DNA of 64,000 nucleotides from Hyphomicrobiaceae bacterium (GCA_041397645.1 JAWKWE010000004.1:2666001-2730000); one strand, 5' to 3'; shown: positions 16,818-26,690, counted from the stretch's first letter. Notes: generated from the letters alone by a model not told the origin. Program-made: numbers and translations.

Positions 16818-18686
16818 CTAGAACGACAATCCGAACATGTCGCTGATGATGTCCCCGGTCGACCGCGGCTGACGCTTTTGTCGAGCGGGCGCAGAGGAGG
16901 CGACCGCCTTGGGATTGAAGTTAGGCTGCGGCGGCGCGAGGTGATCGCGGCCTTTCTTGATCTTGTCCCACTGACCGTCGAGTGCCTGGGTAATACGCCG
17001 TTCGTGCCCATAAATATCGGGGAAGGCGCGGACCTTGCCATCGTCGTCCACCCAAGCGGTGAAATACGCGAGGTGGATTGGAATGCGCTTTTCCATCGCA
17101 ACCTCGTTGTTGAGGGGGCCTGAGCGGATCAACTCGGCAATCTTGGATTTGTCCCAACCCTTGTCGTAGTCGAGGATGATGTCGGCGAGCTCAACCGGGT
17201 TTTGCACGCGCAGGCATCCGTGTGACAGCGTTCGCTGCGCTTGCCGGAACATCCATTTATCCGGCGTATCGTGCATGAAAATGGTGTGCTGCGAGGGGAA
17301 CGAGAACTTCACCACGCCAAGCACGCTTTTCCGGCCCGGAGGCTGCATTACATAGTAGTTGCGGATGTCATCCTTGGTCCAATCGATCTTGCGCCAGTCG
17401 AGCACGCGGCCGTCTTTGGTTTCAAGCTGAAGACCATATTCGCGCATCAACCCGCCGCCCTTGAGCAGGCTGGGCCACAGCTCATTCACCATGATCGATT
17501 CAGGCACGCGCCACTTCGGCCGCAACACGACGTATTTGAGATTGCGTGTGAAGATCGACGACTGCTTGTCCAACATGCCTGCAACAATGCGTTCCTTGCG
17601 GATCACTTTGCCGTCTTTGTAGACGTACTGCATGAACTCGGGGATGTTGTTGAAGACGTAAAGTTCGCCCATGTCGTCGTGCATCCAGCGCCATTCTTCC
17701 ATGTTGGCGCGCAGCCGTTTCGCAGCGGCAGACATAACTATCTTGCCGCCTTTGGCTTCGCTGCCGGCCTTGGCGCCACCTGCAGCAATGAAAGCTTGGC
17801 GTAGCTTTTCGAATTGCGGATGTTTGGGATGCGTCGAAACGAGATACTCGGCTGGCGCGGATGCGGCCGCAAGACCGGCGAGCACGTCCTTGGGATCCAG
17901 GAGTTGTGGTTTGCGGTCGAGATTAGAGTTCAGCATTTCCGCCGGCTCCATAATACGTCCGCCGCGCGCATAGCGCGCATAAAGCAGAGCCGAGCGGGTC
18001 ATCATCAGCTCATCGGTGGCCAACGCGGCTGGGCCGGTGCTGGGGGACTCCAATTTGGGAACCGCAAAATCTGAAGCCTCAAGGCCGTACGAGTTCGCAT
18101 CCTGAAATGCCGCGATGATATCCTTGCCATTCTGCGTTAGGCCGTTGTCATCGACCCAGAGTGGTGCGTACGAGCGTTTCTCGTAGAGGCTCGTAATGGC
18201 ATCGCGTTCCTTCTTGGCTTGTTCATCGTCGGAATTGGAGGCCGTAGCCGCAAGCGCTTCCTTCATGGCAGCTGCGAGTGGGCTCAATGTTGCGGGCTCG
18301 GGTGGCGCCGCCGCTGCATCGTCGGCAGCAGGCTGTCCTGAGTTTGTGTCAGCACCCTGTTGGCTGTCTTTCGGCTGATCGTCTGTCCCTGCCGTAGTAT
18401 CGCGTGCCGAGGGCTCATGGGGCTTTTGCTCGGCGGTGGATTTGTCTGCCGAATTGTCGGGCTGCGAGGTCGTGTTGGTTGTTTCGGAGGTCGGACTTTC
18501 GCTTTCGGGCGAAGCTGGGTTCTCTTCGGCCGACTCCGCCCCTTCGCTGGCGTCTTGATCGGGAGTGACTTGAGCCGTCTGGAGCGCCTTCGCTGCCGGG
18601 GTGTGGGCTTCCTGCGCCTGAGCGCTCGTGCAAACAAGGCTCAATGAAAGTAGGGCCGCAGAAAAAAAGTCGAAGCGCACCGTCAT
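16818..18686 (-). CDS. Murein L,D-transpeptidase, YcbB/LdtD-like
   Basis: Forms 3-3 (or related) peptide cross-links in peptidoglycan in the periplasm. The 622-residue protein has a signal peptide cleaved after AQA (residue about 24), a long acidic Ser/Thr/Pro/Gln-rich low-complexity segment (25-145), a YcbB-type scaffold and peptidoglycan-binding-like region, and the YkuD catalytic domain with HTIFMHDTPDK and the active-site motif SHGCLR near residue 510. GAGG precedes the ATG. The unusually long disordered spacer may let the enzyme span the periplasm. Family members resist most beta-lactams except carbapenems; this is family knowledge, not shown here. Confidence 0.92.
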   Translation of the reverse strand: MTVRFDFFSAALLSLSLVCTSAQAQEAHTPAAKALQTAQVTPDQDASEGAESAEENPASPESESPTSETTNTTSQPDNSADKSTAEQKPHEPSARDTTAGTDDQPKDSQQGADTNSGQPAADDAAAAPPEPATLSPLAAAMKEALAATASNSDDEQAKKERDAITSLYEKRSYAPLWVDDNGLTQNGKDIIAAFQDANSYGLEASDFAVPKLESPSTGPAALATDELMMTRSALLYARYARGGRIMEPAEMLNSNLDRKPQLLDPKDVLAGLAAASAPAEYLVSTHPKHPQFEKLRQAFIAAGGAKAGSEAKGGKIVMSAAAKRLRANMEEWRWMHDDMGELYVFNNIPEFMQYVYKDGKVIRKERIVAGMLDKQSSIFTRNLKYVVLRPKWRVPESIMVNELWPSLLKGGGLMREYGLQLETKDGRVLDWRKIDWTKDDIRNYYVMQPPGRKSVLGVVKFSFPSQHTIFMHDTPDKWMFRQAQRTLSHGCLRVQNPVELADIILDYDKGWDKSKIAELIRSGPLNNEVAMEKRIPIHLAYFTAWVDDDGKVRAFPDIYGHERRITQALDGQWDKIKKGRDHLAPPQPNFNPKAVASSAPARQKRQPRSTGDIISDMFGLSF

Positions 18687-18995
18687 GAAGAAACCTCAAG
18701 GGATCGAAGCCGACGCATTGCAAAAAATGAAGTGCTATCTGATTGCCGTAACAGTGTGAACACCAAGCCGGGCGAAACGGTGGATACCATTCAGACACGC
18801 CGAATTTGTCGCCCGTATGTGCCCTCGATGCGCCATGACGCGCTGAGTCGGGCGTTTCAAAGACCATCGGCGCTGCAGCGCACAATCCGAACTCAAGCCG
18901 AGATTGATGTGCCCATCCCCCATCTGGCGCGGTGGCGCAAAGGAAATACCGCGATATGGTGGCCCCAAAAGGGGAAAGAACCAGGAGGAGATTGG
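18687..18995. other. Divergent intergenic region
   Basis: About 310 bp between the divergently transcribed transpeptidase and transporter genes. The frame of the transporter is open back to 18732, but that stretch is Arg/Pro-rich with no membrane character and reads as non-coding. A CCCC-AAAA-GGGG hairpin lies at 18963-18974 just before the ribosome-binding site. No clear promoter was picked out. Confidence 0.4.
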
Positions 18996-20435
18996 ATGGA
19001 CTCGGCAACGACCGACAAAGCGGCCGCGAGTGGCGGGACGCTCGCACGTTTGGCCCTGAGATTCACCGACTTTGCCGAGCGTTGGTTCCCCGATGCTTTC
19101 GTGTTCGTGGCAATCGCCGTCGCTATCGTCGTCGCAGGCGCCTTGTTGAACGGCGCAGAGCCGAAAGCCATCGCCTCCGCATTCGGAGATGGGTATTGGA
19201 GCTTGCTCGTTTTCACGATGCAGATGGCCTTGATGGTAGTCTCCGGTTACGTCGTTGCCGTATCGGGGCCGGTTGAACGGTTGATCACCTGGATTGCCAG
19301 CCTGCCCAAGACGGGACGTGGAGCGATCACGCTTACGGCCGCCATGAGCATGGCGATGTCGCTAATCGGCTGGGCAATGAGCCTTGTCTTCGGTGCGGTG
19401 CTCGTGCGCGCGTTGGGGCGCCGCAAGGACCTCCAGATGGATTATCGCGCGGCGGGCGCTGCGGCCTATCTCGGATTGGGCGCGACCTGGGCACTCGGCA
19501 TCAGTTCCTCGGCGGCGCAGCTCCAGGCCAATCCGGGCAGCATGCCCAAGTCGTTGCTGGAGATTACCGGCGTAATCCCGCTCACGCAGACTATCTTCTT
19601 GTGGCAGTCCATGGTGATGATGCTGCTGATATTCGCGCTATCGGTGACCGTGGCCAACTTGTCCGCTCCGTCGCCAGACAAGTCACTGACGGCGGACGAC
19701 ATGGGGATCGATCTGACAATTACCAAGTCGGAAGATCCGCCGCCCTCGCGCCCAGGTGAGTGGTTGGAATATTCGCCAATATTGACCCTGCTTCTGGTCG
19801 GGATCTCGGTGCTGTGGTTTGTGCACGAATTCCAGACCAAGAGCGTGCTGACTGCGGTATCGAACCTGAACACGTACAATTTCTTCTTCATTACGCTGGG
19901 ACTGCTGTTGCATTGGCGCCCGCGAAATTTCCTTAAGGCTGTGCAGAAGGCGATGCCCGCGACCGGCGGCATTTTGATTCAGTTCCCCCTCTACGGCGCT
20001 ATTGCGGCCATTCTGACCCAAGCCAAGAACGCCGCCGGCATTTCGATTGCCGATCAGATTGCCCACGCCTTCGTCAGCGTCACCACGCAACATACGTTTC
20101 CGATCGCTGTCGGCGTCTACTCTGCGGTGCTGGGGATGTTCATTCCATCTGGCGGCGGCAAGTGGCTGCTCGAGGCGCCCTACGTCATGCAGGCGGCGAA
20201 CGAGCTGCAAGTTCACTTGGGTTGGACCGTGCAGATCTACAACGCGGCTGAGGCTCTGCCCAATCTCATCAATCCGTTCTTCATGCTGCCGCTGTTGTCT
20301 ATCGTTGCCTTGAAGGTGCGCGACATCGTGGGGTTCACATTCTTGCAGTTCTTGCTGCACACGCCTTTCGTGCTGTTCCTGCTGTGGCTGTTCGCGATGA
20401 CACTGACCTACACGCCGCCAGTGATGCCGGGATAG
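18996..20435 (+). CDS. atoE: Short-chain fatty acid transporter, AtoE family
   Basis: Inner-membrane permease of the AtoE/SCFA family, predicted to import acetoacetate, butyrate or similar acids. The 479-residue protein has a cytoplasmic N-terminus and about 10-12 hydrophobic segments; family-type stretches include SGYVVAVSGPVERLI, WAMSLVFGAVLVRALGRR and FIPSGGGKWLLEAPYV. The ATG at 18996 is chosen because GGAGGAG lies 7 bp upstream and the sequence before it is not protein-like. No acetoacetate degradation genes (atoDAB) are nearby, so the substrate is uncertain. It is convergent with rfbD, with only 10 bp between the stops. Confidence 0.88.
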   Translation: MDSATTDKAAASGGTLARLALRFTDFAERWFPDAFVFVAIAVAIVVAGALLNGAEPKAIASAFGDGYWSLLVFTMQMALMVVSGYVVAVSGPVERLITWIASLPKTGRGAITLTAAMSMAMSLIGWAMSLVFGAVLVRALGRRKDLQMDYRAAGAAAYLGLGATWALGISSSAAQLQANPGSMPKSLLEITGVIPLTQTIFLWQSMVMMLLIFALSVTVANLSAPSPDKSLTADDMGIDLTITKSEDPPPSRPGEWLEYSPILTLLLVGISVLWFVHEFQTKSVLTAVSNLNTYNFFFITLGLLLHWRPRNFLKAVQKAMPATGGILIQFPLYGAIAAILTQAKNAAGISIADQIAHAFVSVTTQHTFPIAVGVYSAVLGMFIPSGGGKWLLEAPYVMQAANELQVHLGWTVQIYNAAEALPNLINPFFMLPLLSIVALKVRDIVGFTFLQFLLHTPFVLFLLWLFAMTLTYTPPVMPG

Positions 20436-20445
20436 GCTGGCGTTG

Positions 20446-21342
20446 TCAGGCGTCGGGGTTGAGCACGCGGGCGACGCATACGCTCACGCCTTCGTGCCAA
20501 TCGGGTTGGACGATGCCGAAAGCGCGCTGCAGCTTGGTGCAATCCAGCCGGGAGTTGTGCGGACGCTTTGCGCGCGTCGGATAGCCATCCGTCCCGATGG
20601 CCGATAGCGAGGTGACAGGTCCACCAAGCTTGGCGGAGGAATCGAGAATGGCGCGTGCCACCTCGTACCAAGAGGCCTCGCCGCCTCCTGCAGCGTGATA
20701 GACGCCCCAAGGCTTGGCATCTGTGCCGCCTGGTGCCGAGAGCTTGCGCGCCACCCCTAAAATGGCTTCGACGAGGTGCGGGGCATATGTCGGGCTGCCG
20801 ATCTGATCGTTCACGACCTTCAGATCGGTTCCCTTGCCCGCGTGTGTGAGAATGGTTTTGACGAAGTTCTTGCCGAACGGACTGTAAACCCATGCGGTGC
20901 GCAAAATGATGTGCTGCGGATTGGCCTCGGCAACGGCGCGCTCGCCTTCGAGCTTTGTGTGACCATACACGGATTGTGGAGCAGTGGGATCGTCCTCGAT
21001 GTAGGGCGTGGCTTTGGCGCCATCGAACACGTAGTCGGTCGACAGGTGAATGATCGGCGTTCCCCGCTTGGCGGCAGCCGCAGCAAGCATCGCCGCGCCG
21101 TCACGGTTGAGCGCCATGGCGCGCTCCTCTTCACCCTCCGCGTCATCGACCGCGGTATATGCGGCCGTATTGATCACCACATCCGGCTTGATGTCGGAAA
21201 GCGCACGCTCGATGGTGGGCGAATTACAGATGTCTAGGCCGGGGCGTCCGATAGCGCAGGCCTCGATGTCGGAGGCGGCAGGCGCAACGTCAAGAAACGC
21301 GCGTGCTACCTGTCCGTGCGACCCGGTAATGAGAAGGCGCAT
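20446..21342 (-). CDS. rfbD: dTDP-4-dehydrorhamnose reductase
   Basis: Extended short-chain dehydrogenase that makes dTDP-L-rhamnose in the last step of the pathway. The 298-residue protein starts with the Rossmann motif RLLITGSHGQVARAF, then NTAAYTAVDDAE, STDYVFDG and the catalytic YGHTKLEGE (Tyr-x3-Lys). The start at 21342 puts the Rossmann fold at the N-terminus. The other rml genes (A, B, C) are not in the window, so this one is detached from its usual operon. Confidence 0.93.
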   Translation of the reverse strand: MRLLITGSHGQVARAFLDVAPAASDIEACAIGRPGLDICNSPTIERALSDIKPDVVINTAAYTAVDDAEGEEERAMALNRDGAAMLAAAAAKRGTPIIHLSTDYVFDGAKATPYIEDDPTAPQSVYGHTKLEGERAVAEANPQHIILRTAWVYSPFGKNFVKTILTHAGKGTDLKVVNDQIGSPTYAPHLVEAILGVARKLSAPGGTDAKPWGVYHAAGGGEASWYEVARAILDSSAKLGGPVTSLSAIGTDGYPTRAKRPHNSRLDCTKLQRAFGIVQPDWHEGVSVCVARVLNPDA

Positions 21343-21429
21343 GTGATGGCTCTCCCGCAACATGCTTTGGATCGTATCTGCAGTCCCTCGCTAACACCCT
21401 GCGCGAGCACCTTGTACGCGTCCGCTGTG

Positions 21430-22422
21430 TCAATAGAACAGGCTGGATACGCTTTCCTCGCGTGACGTGCGCGCGATGGCTTCGCCAATCAGCGGCGCGA
21501 TCGAAATGACGCGAATGTTCTTGGCCGCTTTCACGGCTTCGGTCGGCAGGATGGAGTCCGTGATGACCAGAGACTTCAGCCGCGAATTCTGGATGCGGTT
21601 TACCGCGCCACCCGACAAGACACCGTGAGTGATGTAGGCGGACGCTTCCGTCGCGCCATTCTTGAGAAGAGCCTCGGCGGCGTTGACGAGAGTGCCGCCG
21701 GAATCGACGATGTCGTCGATCAGGATGCAGCGTTTGCCGTCGACATCACCGATGACGTTCATGACTTCACTCTCGCCCGGACGCTCGCGGCGCTTGTCGC
21801 AGATGGCGATAGGAGCTCCGATACGTTTGGCAAGCGCACGCGCGCGAACGACGCCGCCGACGTCAGGCGACACGACGACGATATCGCCGTTGTTGCCGTA
21901 ATAGTCTTCGATGTCGCGCGTGATCACTGGTGCAGCGAACAGGTTATCGGTCGGAATGTCGAAGAAGCCTTGGATCTGGCCGGCGTGCAGGTCGAGGGTC
22001 AGCACGCGATCGGCACCAGCGCGTTCGATGAGGTTGGCGACGAGTTTGGCCGAGATCGGTGTGCGTGGACCCGGCTTTCGATCCTGGCGAGCATAGCCGA
22101 AGTAGGGAATGACGGCGGTGATCCGGCGTGCCGAGGAGCGCTTCAAAGCGTCCAGAAGGATCAGCAACTCCATCATATTGTCGTTGGCCGGGAACGACGT
22201 GGACTGGATGACGAAGACGTCCTGGCCACGGACATTCTCTTGGATCTCGACAAAGATCTCCATGTCCGCGAAACGTTTGACCTGACCCTTGGTCATGGGC
22301 AGCTTCAAATAGGCGCTGATAGCGTCTGCGAGCGGTCGGTTGGAGTTGCCGGCGACTATTTTCACGTCTGACGTTTCCCGGCCCTGTCGTGGGCCACTTG
22401 CGTCGCGGGTGTCGAAAGGCAT
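21430..22422 (-). CDS. prs: Ribose-phosphate pyrophosphokinase
   Basis: Makes PRPP from ribose 5-phosphate and ATP, the precursor for nucleotides, histidine and tryptophan. Visible motifs: FVIQSTSFPANDNMMELLIL, the catalytic flexible-loop region YARQDRKPGPRTPI, DLHAGQIQGFF and the PRPP-binding CILIDDIVDSGGTL. The ATG at 22422 (330 residues) has AGGGGAG 8 bp upstream. A GTG at 22365 would give a protein of 311 residues, closer to usual family length, and cannot be excluded. The frame is open further upstream but that stretch is Arg/Ser-rich and non-conserved. Confidence 0.95.
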   Translation of the reverse strand: MPFDTRDASGPRQGRETSDVKIVAGNSNRPLADAISAYLKLPMTKGQVKRFADMEIFVEIQENVRGQDVFVIQSTSFPANDNMMELLILLDALKRSSARRITAVIPYFGYARQDRKPGPRTPISAKLVANLIERAGADRVLTLDLHAGQIQGFFDIPTDNLFAAPVITRDIEDYYGNNGDIVVVSPDVGGVVRARALAKRIGAPIAICDKRRERPGESEVMNVIGDVDGKRCILIDDIVDSGGTLVNAAEALLKNGATEASAYITHGVLSGGAVNRIQNSRLKSLVITDSILPTEAVKAAKNIRVISIAPLIGEAIARTSREESVSSLFY

Positions 22423-22564
22423 GAGCAAAAACTCCCCTGCGACCCCGGAAAAGGCTGCGGTATGCCGGCTTCTAGCAAGCGGGCCCGGTGGTGGCAACCG
22501 CCGGGCCCGATTGATTTTTGCGACATGATCTACCAGCGTTAGGCCAGCAGGTTCGCAAGTTCTG

Positions 22565-23602
22565 TTAATTTGTCTTTGGCGGCAGCAGTTTGATGATGCC
22601 TTGTGCGGCTGCTTGCGCCGCAGCATCCGCCGTCTTGCCCCAGGCGCCATCAAGCGAGCCCTGCGGGATGTCGTTCTTCTGAGACACGGTGCCGAGCTTC
22701 TTGCCCTTGGGGTCGTAGACGTTCCAGTCGATCTGGATCGGCTGCTTGCCATCCTTGCCCTGGCCCATAGCAACCTTGCCCTCGACCTTGTAGGTCTCGG
22801 AACTGGCCACAGTCGCCAGCGGGATGCCCTGCTTGCTCAACTCGCGTTGGATGGCTCCCGTGAGCGAAACGCTGCCATCACCCGGAGCGCCGGCTACGCT
22901 CGGAACCAGAGCACGATAAGAGCCGCTCTCGATGCTGCCCGTCGTCGCTGCTGCGGCCGGAGGCGTGATGGCCGCTGTCTGCGTTGGTGCCGCCGGCGAT
23001 GATGCAGCGGCTACATTTGTGGCGGCCGCACCAGCGGCGGCTACGGGGATGTTGGCCGTCGAGGCGTACCAAGATGCTACCTGCGTCGCGGTCTTGTCGG
23101 AGATGGTCTGGATCACCTGGGCGTTCACACCCGACCAGGGATCGCTGCCGCTGCCCGAGGCCATCGTCTCACCAGTGATGCGGTGTGCACGTTTGCCGGT
23201 CTGATCGGTGATATCCCAAATATAGGAGATCTTAGAGCCTGCGGCCTCGCGCGCCGCTACGATATAGCCGCGCAGAACGTATTCGCCTTTGGCGGACGGT
23301 CCCTGAGCGACGGAAATTTTGTTGCGCTCCATAGAGGAGGCAAGCTGCGTTTGCAGATCGCGAGAAACACTCTCAGGCGCACCGATGATGGGCGCAATCT
23401 CCAGCCGCGCCGTTTGCGCGGTGCCCGGTGGCGGTGTCTGCTGTCCGGCAATTTGCGTCTCTGGAGACGTTTGGCCGTTGGATGAAAGCAGCGAATTTCC
23501 AGTTCCGCAGCCGGCGAGCGTCATCGCCATCACCGATGCCAAAGCGGCGCCACGCAGTGAGCCCGTCCAGCCCCTCAGTGCAGTTGATAAAAACGTCGTC
23601 AC
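22565..23602 (-). CDS. Hypothetical lipoprotein
   Basis: A 345-residue protein with a GTG start (GGGAG upstream), a hydrophobic signal segment and a lipobox (MTLAGC, Cys at residue 32), so it should be lipidated and anchored in the envelope. Two similar beta-rich regions (about 60-175 and 235-340) contain YVLRGYI...SYIWDITDQTGKRAHRI and YKVEGKV...IDWNVYDPKGKKLGTV, which look like an internal duplication, separated by an Ala/Pro/Thr-rich linker. Both repeats end with helix segments (ATQVASWYAS, ADAAAQAAAQGI). No named family recognised. Confidence 0.75.
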   Translation of the reverse strand: MTTFLSTALRGWTGSLRGAALASVMAMTLAGCGTGNSLLSSNGQTSPETQIAGQQTPPPGTAQTARLEIAPIIGAPESVSRDLQTQLASSMERNKISVAQGPSAKGEYVLRGYIVAAREAAGSKISYIWDITDQTGKRAHRITGETMASGSGSDPWSGVNAQVIQTISDKTATQVASWYASTANIPVAAAGAAATNVAAASSPAAPTQTAAITPPAAAATTGSIESGSYRALVPSVAGAPGDGSVSLTGAIQRELSKQGIPLATVASSETYKVEGKVAMGQGKDGKQPIQIDWNVYDPKGKKLGTVSQKNDIPQGSLDGAWGKTADAAAQAAAQGIIKLLPPKTN

Positions 23603-23809
23603 GGCGACTCCCCCGTTCTTGTACCCGCTCTTTCCGGCGGCCGACGTACCAACCCTGCGGCCTTCTACTCCCTCAAATTGACTCTACCGGTACCCACCGT
23701 CGAACCTGTAGAGCAGCGGATGCACCCCCGTCCAGATGCCGCCGAATGAGATCTGTGGTCACTCGCCCCTGAATGGCCCAGATCGGGCACTTGCCTGTGG
23801 ATTGTGCAA

Positions 23810-24580
23810 CTAAGCCACGACAATGGCGGAGATTTGGCGCCCGTAATCTCCCTCATTTAGCGCCTGCGAGCGCCTGTAGCTGTAAAAACGTGATTCGTTT
23901 TCGTAAGTGCAGGGCGCGCACAACTCAACATCCGCAATGCCAATACGGTTAAGGCGTCCAGCAACGTAGCCTGGCAGATCGAAATGCACACGCGCGCCCG
24001 GGGACGGTGTCACAAAAAAGCGCTCGTTGCCCGGATCGAGGCTAAGCAGCTCGGCTTCGAATTCAGGTCCCACTTCGTAGATCTTCGCGCTGATCGTCGG
24101 GCCAACTGCCGCGCGGATGGAGGAGGGATTTGCTCCCTGGCGCACCATCTCCGCGACCGCTGCCTCTAAAATTCCGCCCACGGCGCCACGCCAGCCCGCA
24201 TGAGCTGCGGCTACGACTTTTGTCTCGGGATCGGCGAACAGAACCGGTGTGCAGTCCGCGGTCAGCACGCCGACGGCCAGGCCCGGCGTGCGCGAGACTA
24301 CCGCGTCGGCTTTGGGAAGTGCGGCGCGGTCGACTGGCGCGGTGACGGTCAGGGCTGTTGCGCCATGCACCTGGTAGAGCGTGATGACACCAGCGTTGAC
24401 TGCCTTGAGGTGCTCGGCGGCGCGGCGGCGGTTTTCCTGCACGAGGCTTTGGTCGTCGTTGGAGCCGAGCCCGGCGTTGAGCCCTGCGTATATGCCCTTT
24501 GAGACGCCGCCTTCTCGCGTGAAGAAGCCATGTCGGATGCCGGGCACGTCGAGATTGGATGCCGTGATGGGGTTGAGCAT
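23810..24580 (-). CDS. pgeF: Laccase-domain protein PgeF/YfiH (peptidoglycan editing factor)
   Basis: Cytoplasmic zinc enzyme of the YfiH/LACC1 family, linked to editing of misincorporated serine in peptidoglycan precursors and to purine nucleoside phosphorolysis. The 256-residue protein has the zinc site residues in YQVHGATALTV, TADCTPVLFAD and AAHAGWRGAVGGIL. It lies upstream of, but separated by 104 bp from, midA-lgt on the other side; all are on the same strand. In many alphaproteobacteria lgt, midA and pgeF are clustered in this order, which supports the assignment. Confidence 0.92.
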   Translation of the reverse strand: MLNPITASNLDVPGIRHGFFTREGGVSKGIYAGLNAGLGSNDDQSLVQENRRRAAEHLKAVNAGVITLYQVHGATALTVTAPVDRAALPKADAVVSRTPGLAVGVLTADCTPVLFADPETKVVAAAHAGWRGAVGGILEAAVAEMVRQGANPSSIRAAVGPTISAKIYEVGPEFEAELLSLDPGNERFFVTPSPGARVHFDLPGYVAGRLNRIGIADVELCAPCTYENESRFYSYRRSQALNEGDYGRQISAIVVA

Positions 24581-24684
24581 GCGTGGGAGGCGGTCTCTCG
24601 TTAATTGCGGTTGTGAGGGCAGGCAAGCACCCTATCACTGACGAGTGACGATTGGTCAACGACCACAATGTTGTCTATCGCCGA

Positions 24685-25800
24685 TTATGCCTGTGCATGC
24701 GCAAAGCCGGGAAGTGACGGCACACCCTGCGCGCGCACGCCGATAACCTTGAAGCGCGTGCCCATCCCGTTGGGAGCAAGCAGCCGTGCTACGCCCGTCT
24801 CAATCTCTCCGGCGCGATTTGGATTGGCGTGCATAAGGCGTGAAGTACGTTCGATGATGCCGAGATTGCCGAGAAACTCCGCCTGAGTGATCGGACCGTC
24901 TATGGCGAGCCCCCCGGCGTGCAGCACGCTGGCTAGCTCAAAGAAGCTGACGTGGGCGGAGATGTCGGCCTCGCCTGGCGATGCGAGAGGGTCTTCGTAT
25001 TTGTGCTCGCGAACGGCCTGAAGGGTGTCGCCCGCCGATGCCGTGGCATAACCATAATCGATGATGAGGGCGGCAAAAGGACCGCTTCGTGCAAGAGCGC
25101 CAAGCGCTTCCGCAAAACGCTCTGGCCGTTGGCTTTCCACGACGGCTCCAACGGCTGCTTGTGGATAGAGGCGGTCGAGCGTGCCCGTCGTCTCGCTCAT
25201 GTTTCGCACGCAAAAGGTGAGCTTTCCTCCCTCATCAAGCCCAACGCCGCGCTGGCGCCAGCCGTCGGAGGTCTTCACCCATTGGTCGACGGGCCAGGCA
25301 TCGAGAAATTCATTGGCGAGGATGATGGCGGGCGCAGGAAAGCCGATCAGATTGTGGCCCCATGTGATCGGCACACCCGCTTGAGAGAGCGTGTCGCGCT
25401 GGGCGGACTGCAATACTTGGCTCGCCTCGACTAGATGGACGCGCACGGCTTGCGCAAAGCCCGGAACAACCCGGGCGGCCCGCAGCACATCGCGCATCAT
25501 GGTGCCTCGACCCGGCCCATACTCCACGAGCGTGATGGACTGCGGTCCGCCTAGAACCTGTTGCCAGACGACGCCCGTCCACAGACCGAGCATCTCGCCG
25601 AAGATCTGTGAAATCTCTGCCGCGGTGATGAAGTCGCCCGACGCTCCGATGGCCTGGCGCGTGGCGTAATAGCCTGTCGCCTCGTCCCACAAGCAGGCCG
25701 ACATATATTCGGACACGCTGATAGGGCCGTGCACGCGGATCCGTTCTGCCAGCTTGTGCGCCAGAGGCGTGACCCGGCGAACGCCGGGATCGGCGCTCAA
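24685..25800 (-). CDS. SAM-dependent methyltransferase, MidA/NDUFAF7 family
   Basis: The 371-residue protein is of the DUF185 (MidA) family, whose mitochondrial member NDUFAF7 dimethylates an Arg of complex I. It has a class I methyltransferase glycine motif (LVEYGPGRGTMMRDVLRA) and GYYATRQAIGASGDFITAAEISQIFGEM, a conserved block of the family. Translation starts at a TTG that overlaps the lgt stop (TTGA), implying coupling with lgt. The bacterial target is not established; methylation of NADH dehydrogenase subunit is an inference. Confidence 0.9.
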   Translation of the reverse strand: MSADPGVRRVTPLAHKLAERIRVHGPISVSEYMSACLWDEATGYYATRQAIGASGDFITAAEISQIFGEMLGLWTGVVWQQVLGGPQSITLVEYGPGRGTMMRDVLRAARVVPGFAQAVRVHLVEASQVLQSAQRDTLSQAGVPITWGHNLIGFPAPAIILANEFLDAWPVDQWVKTSDGWRQRGVGLDEGGKLTFCVRNMSETTGTLDRLYPQAAVGAVVESQRPERFAEALGALARSGPFAALIIDYGYATASAGDTLQAVREHKYEDPLASPGEADISAHVSFFELASVLHAGGLAIDGPITQAEFLGNLGIIERTSRLMHANPNRAGEIETGVARLLAPNGMGTRFKVIGVRAQGVPSLPGFAHAQA

Positions 25801-26690
25801 GGCGCCACCTTTTCGCTTTCTGGCTTCTTCTCCGCATCCGGCTCGGTGCCGGCATCTTTATCCGATGCGGTCTCTTCAGCGGGCCGCGCGGTTGCGATGA
25901 AGTAGATGCCGAGCAGGAGCATCGGAATGGAGTACATCTGCCCTGCGGTGAATGGGCCGATGTTCAGCACATGTACCGCCTCGGGCTCGCGGAAGAACTC
26001 GCAGATGGTGCGGGCGATCGCGTACCAGACGAGGAAAACGCCTGCAACAAGTCCCGGCCGCTTCAACCCGAACTTCGTGTGCGTGATGTACCGAAGCAGA
26101 ACGAACATCACCAGCCCTTCGAGAGCTGCTTCGTAGAGTTGGCTTGGATGTCGCGGCAGCGGTCCGCCGTTTGGAAAGATCATGCCTACGGCTGCGTCCG
26201 TCTCGCGTCCCCAATGCTCGGAGTTGATGAAATTGGCGATACGTCCGAGGAACAAGCCAAATGGAACGCCTGCGCTCGCAAGGTCCATGACGGAGCGCAC
26301 GGGAGCGCCTGTCTGGCGGGCGAAGAGTATCAACGCCATGGCGGACGCGATGAGCGCCCCGTGGAATGACATGCCCCCCTTCCAGACTTTAACGATCTCG
26401 GCAGGGTTGGCGAAGTAGAATTCGGGGTCATAGAGCAGCACCTGGCCTAGGCGGCCCCCGAGCACAACCGCCAAGGTCAACCAGAGGAGCAGATCGTCGG
26501 CCTGTGCGGGCTTCAGAGGCGCTGCGCCTAGCCAAAGTTTCGGCGTCGCCAGCAGCCGCTTGACGTACTGCCAGCCGAGCAGAAGCCCGAACATGTAGGA
26601 CAGGCCGTACCATTTGATGGAAATGGGACCGAACTCGATCGCCACGGGGTCAATCGCGGGATAGGTCAAAAACGCCAATGTCTCGATCAT
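25797..26690 (-). CDS. lgt: Prolipoprotein diacylglyceryl transferase
   Basis: Integral membrane enzyme that attaches diacylglycerol to the lipobox Cys of prolipoproteins. The 297-residue protein has about seven hydrophobic segments and the Lgt signatures GRLGQVLLYD, MSFHGALIA, GRIANFINSEHWGR and HPSQLYEA. The ATG at 26690 follows GAGGGG by 6 bp; an ATG 15 bp upstream is an alternative. The C-terminal ~35 residues are an acidic, Glu/Lys-rich tail beyond the usual end. The gene is first of a pair with midA (4-bp overlap) and divergent from ubiK. Confidence 0.95.
   Translation of the reverse strand: MIETLAFLTYPAIDPVAIEFGPISIKWYGLSYMFGLLLGWQYVKRLLATPKLWLGAAPLKPAQADDLLLWLTLAVVLGGRLGQVLLYDPEFYFANPAEIVKVWKGGMSFHGALIASAMALILFARQTGAPVRSVMDLASAGVPFGLFLGRIANFINSEHWGRETDAAVGMIFPNGGPLPRHPSQLYEAALEGLVMFVLLRYITHTKFGLKRPGLVAGVFLVWYAIARTICEFFREPEAVHVLNIGPFTAGQMYSIPMLLLGIYFIATARPAEETASDKDAGTEPDAEKKPESEKVAP

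Noticed and set aside
22423..22773. N-terminal extension of the prs frame
   Set aside because: The extra 117 residues are Arg/Ser/Pro-rich and the ATG at 22422 has a strong ribosome-binding site.
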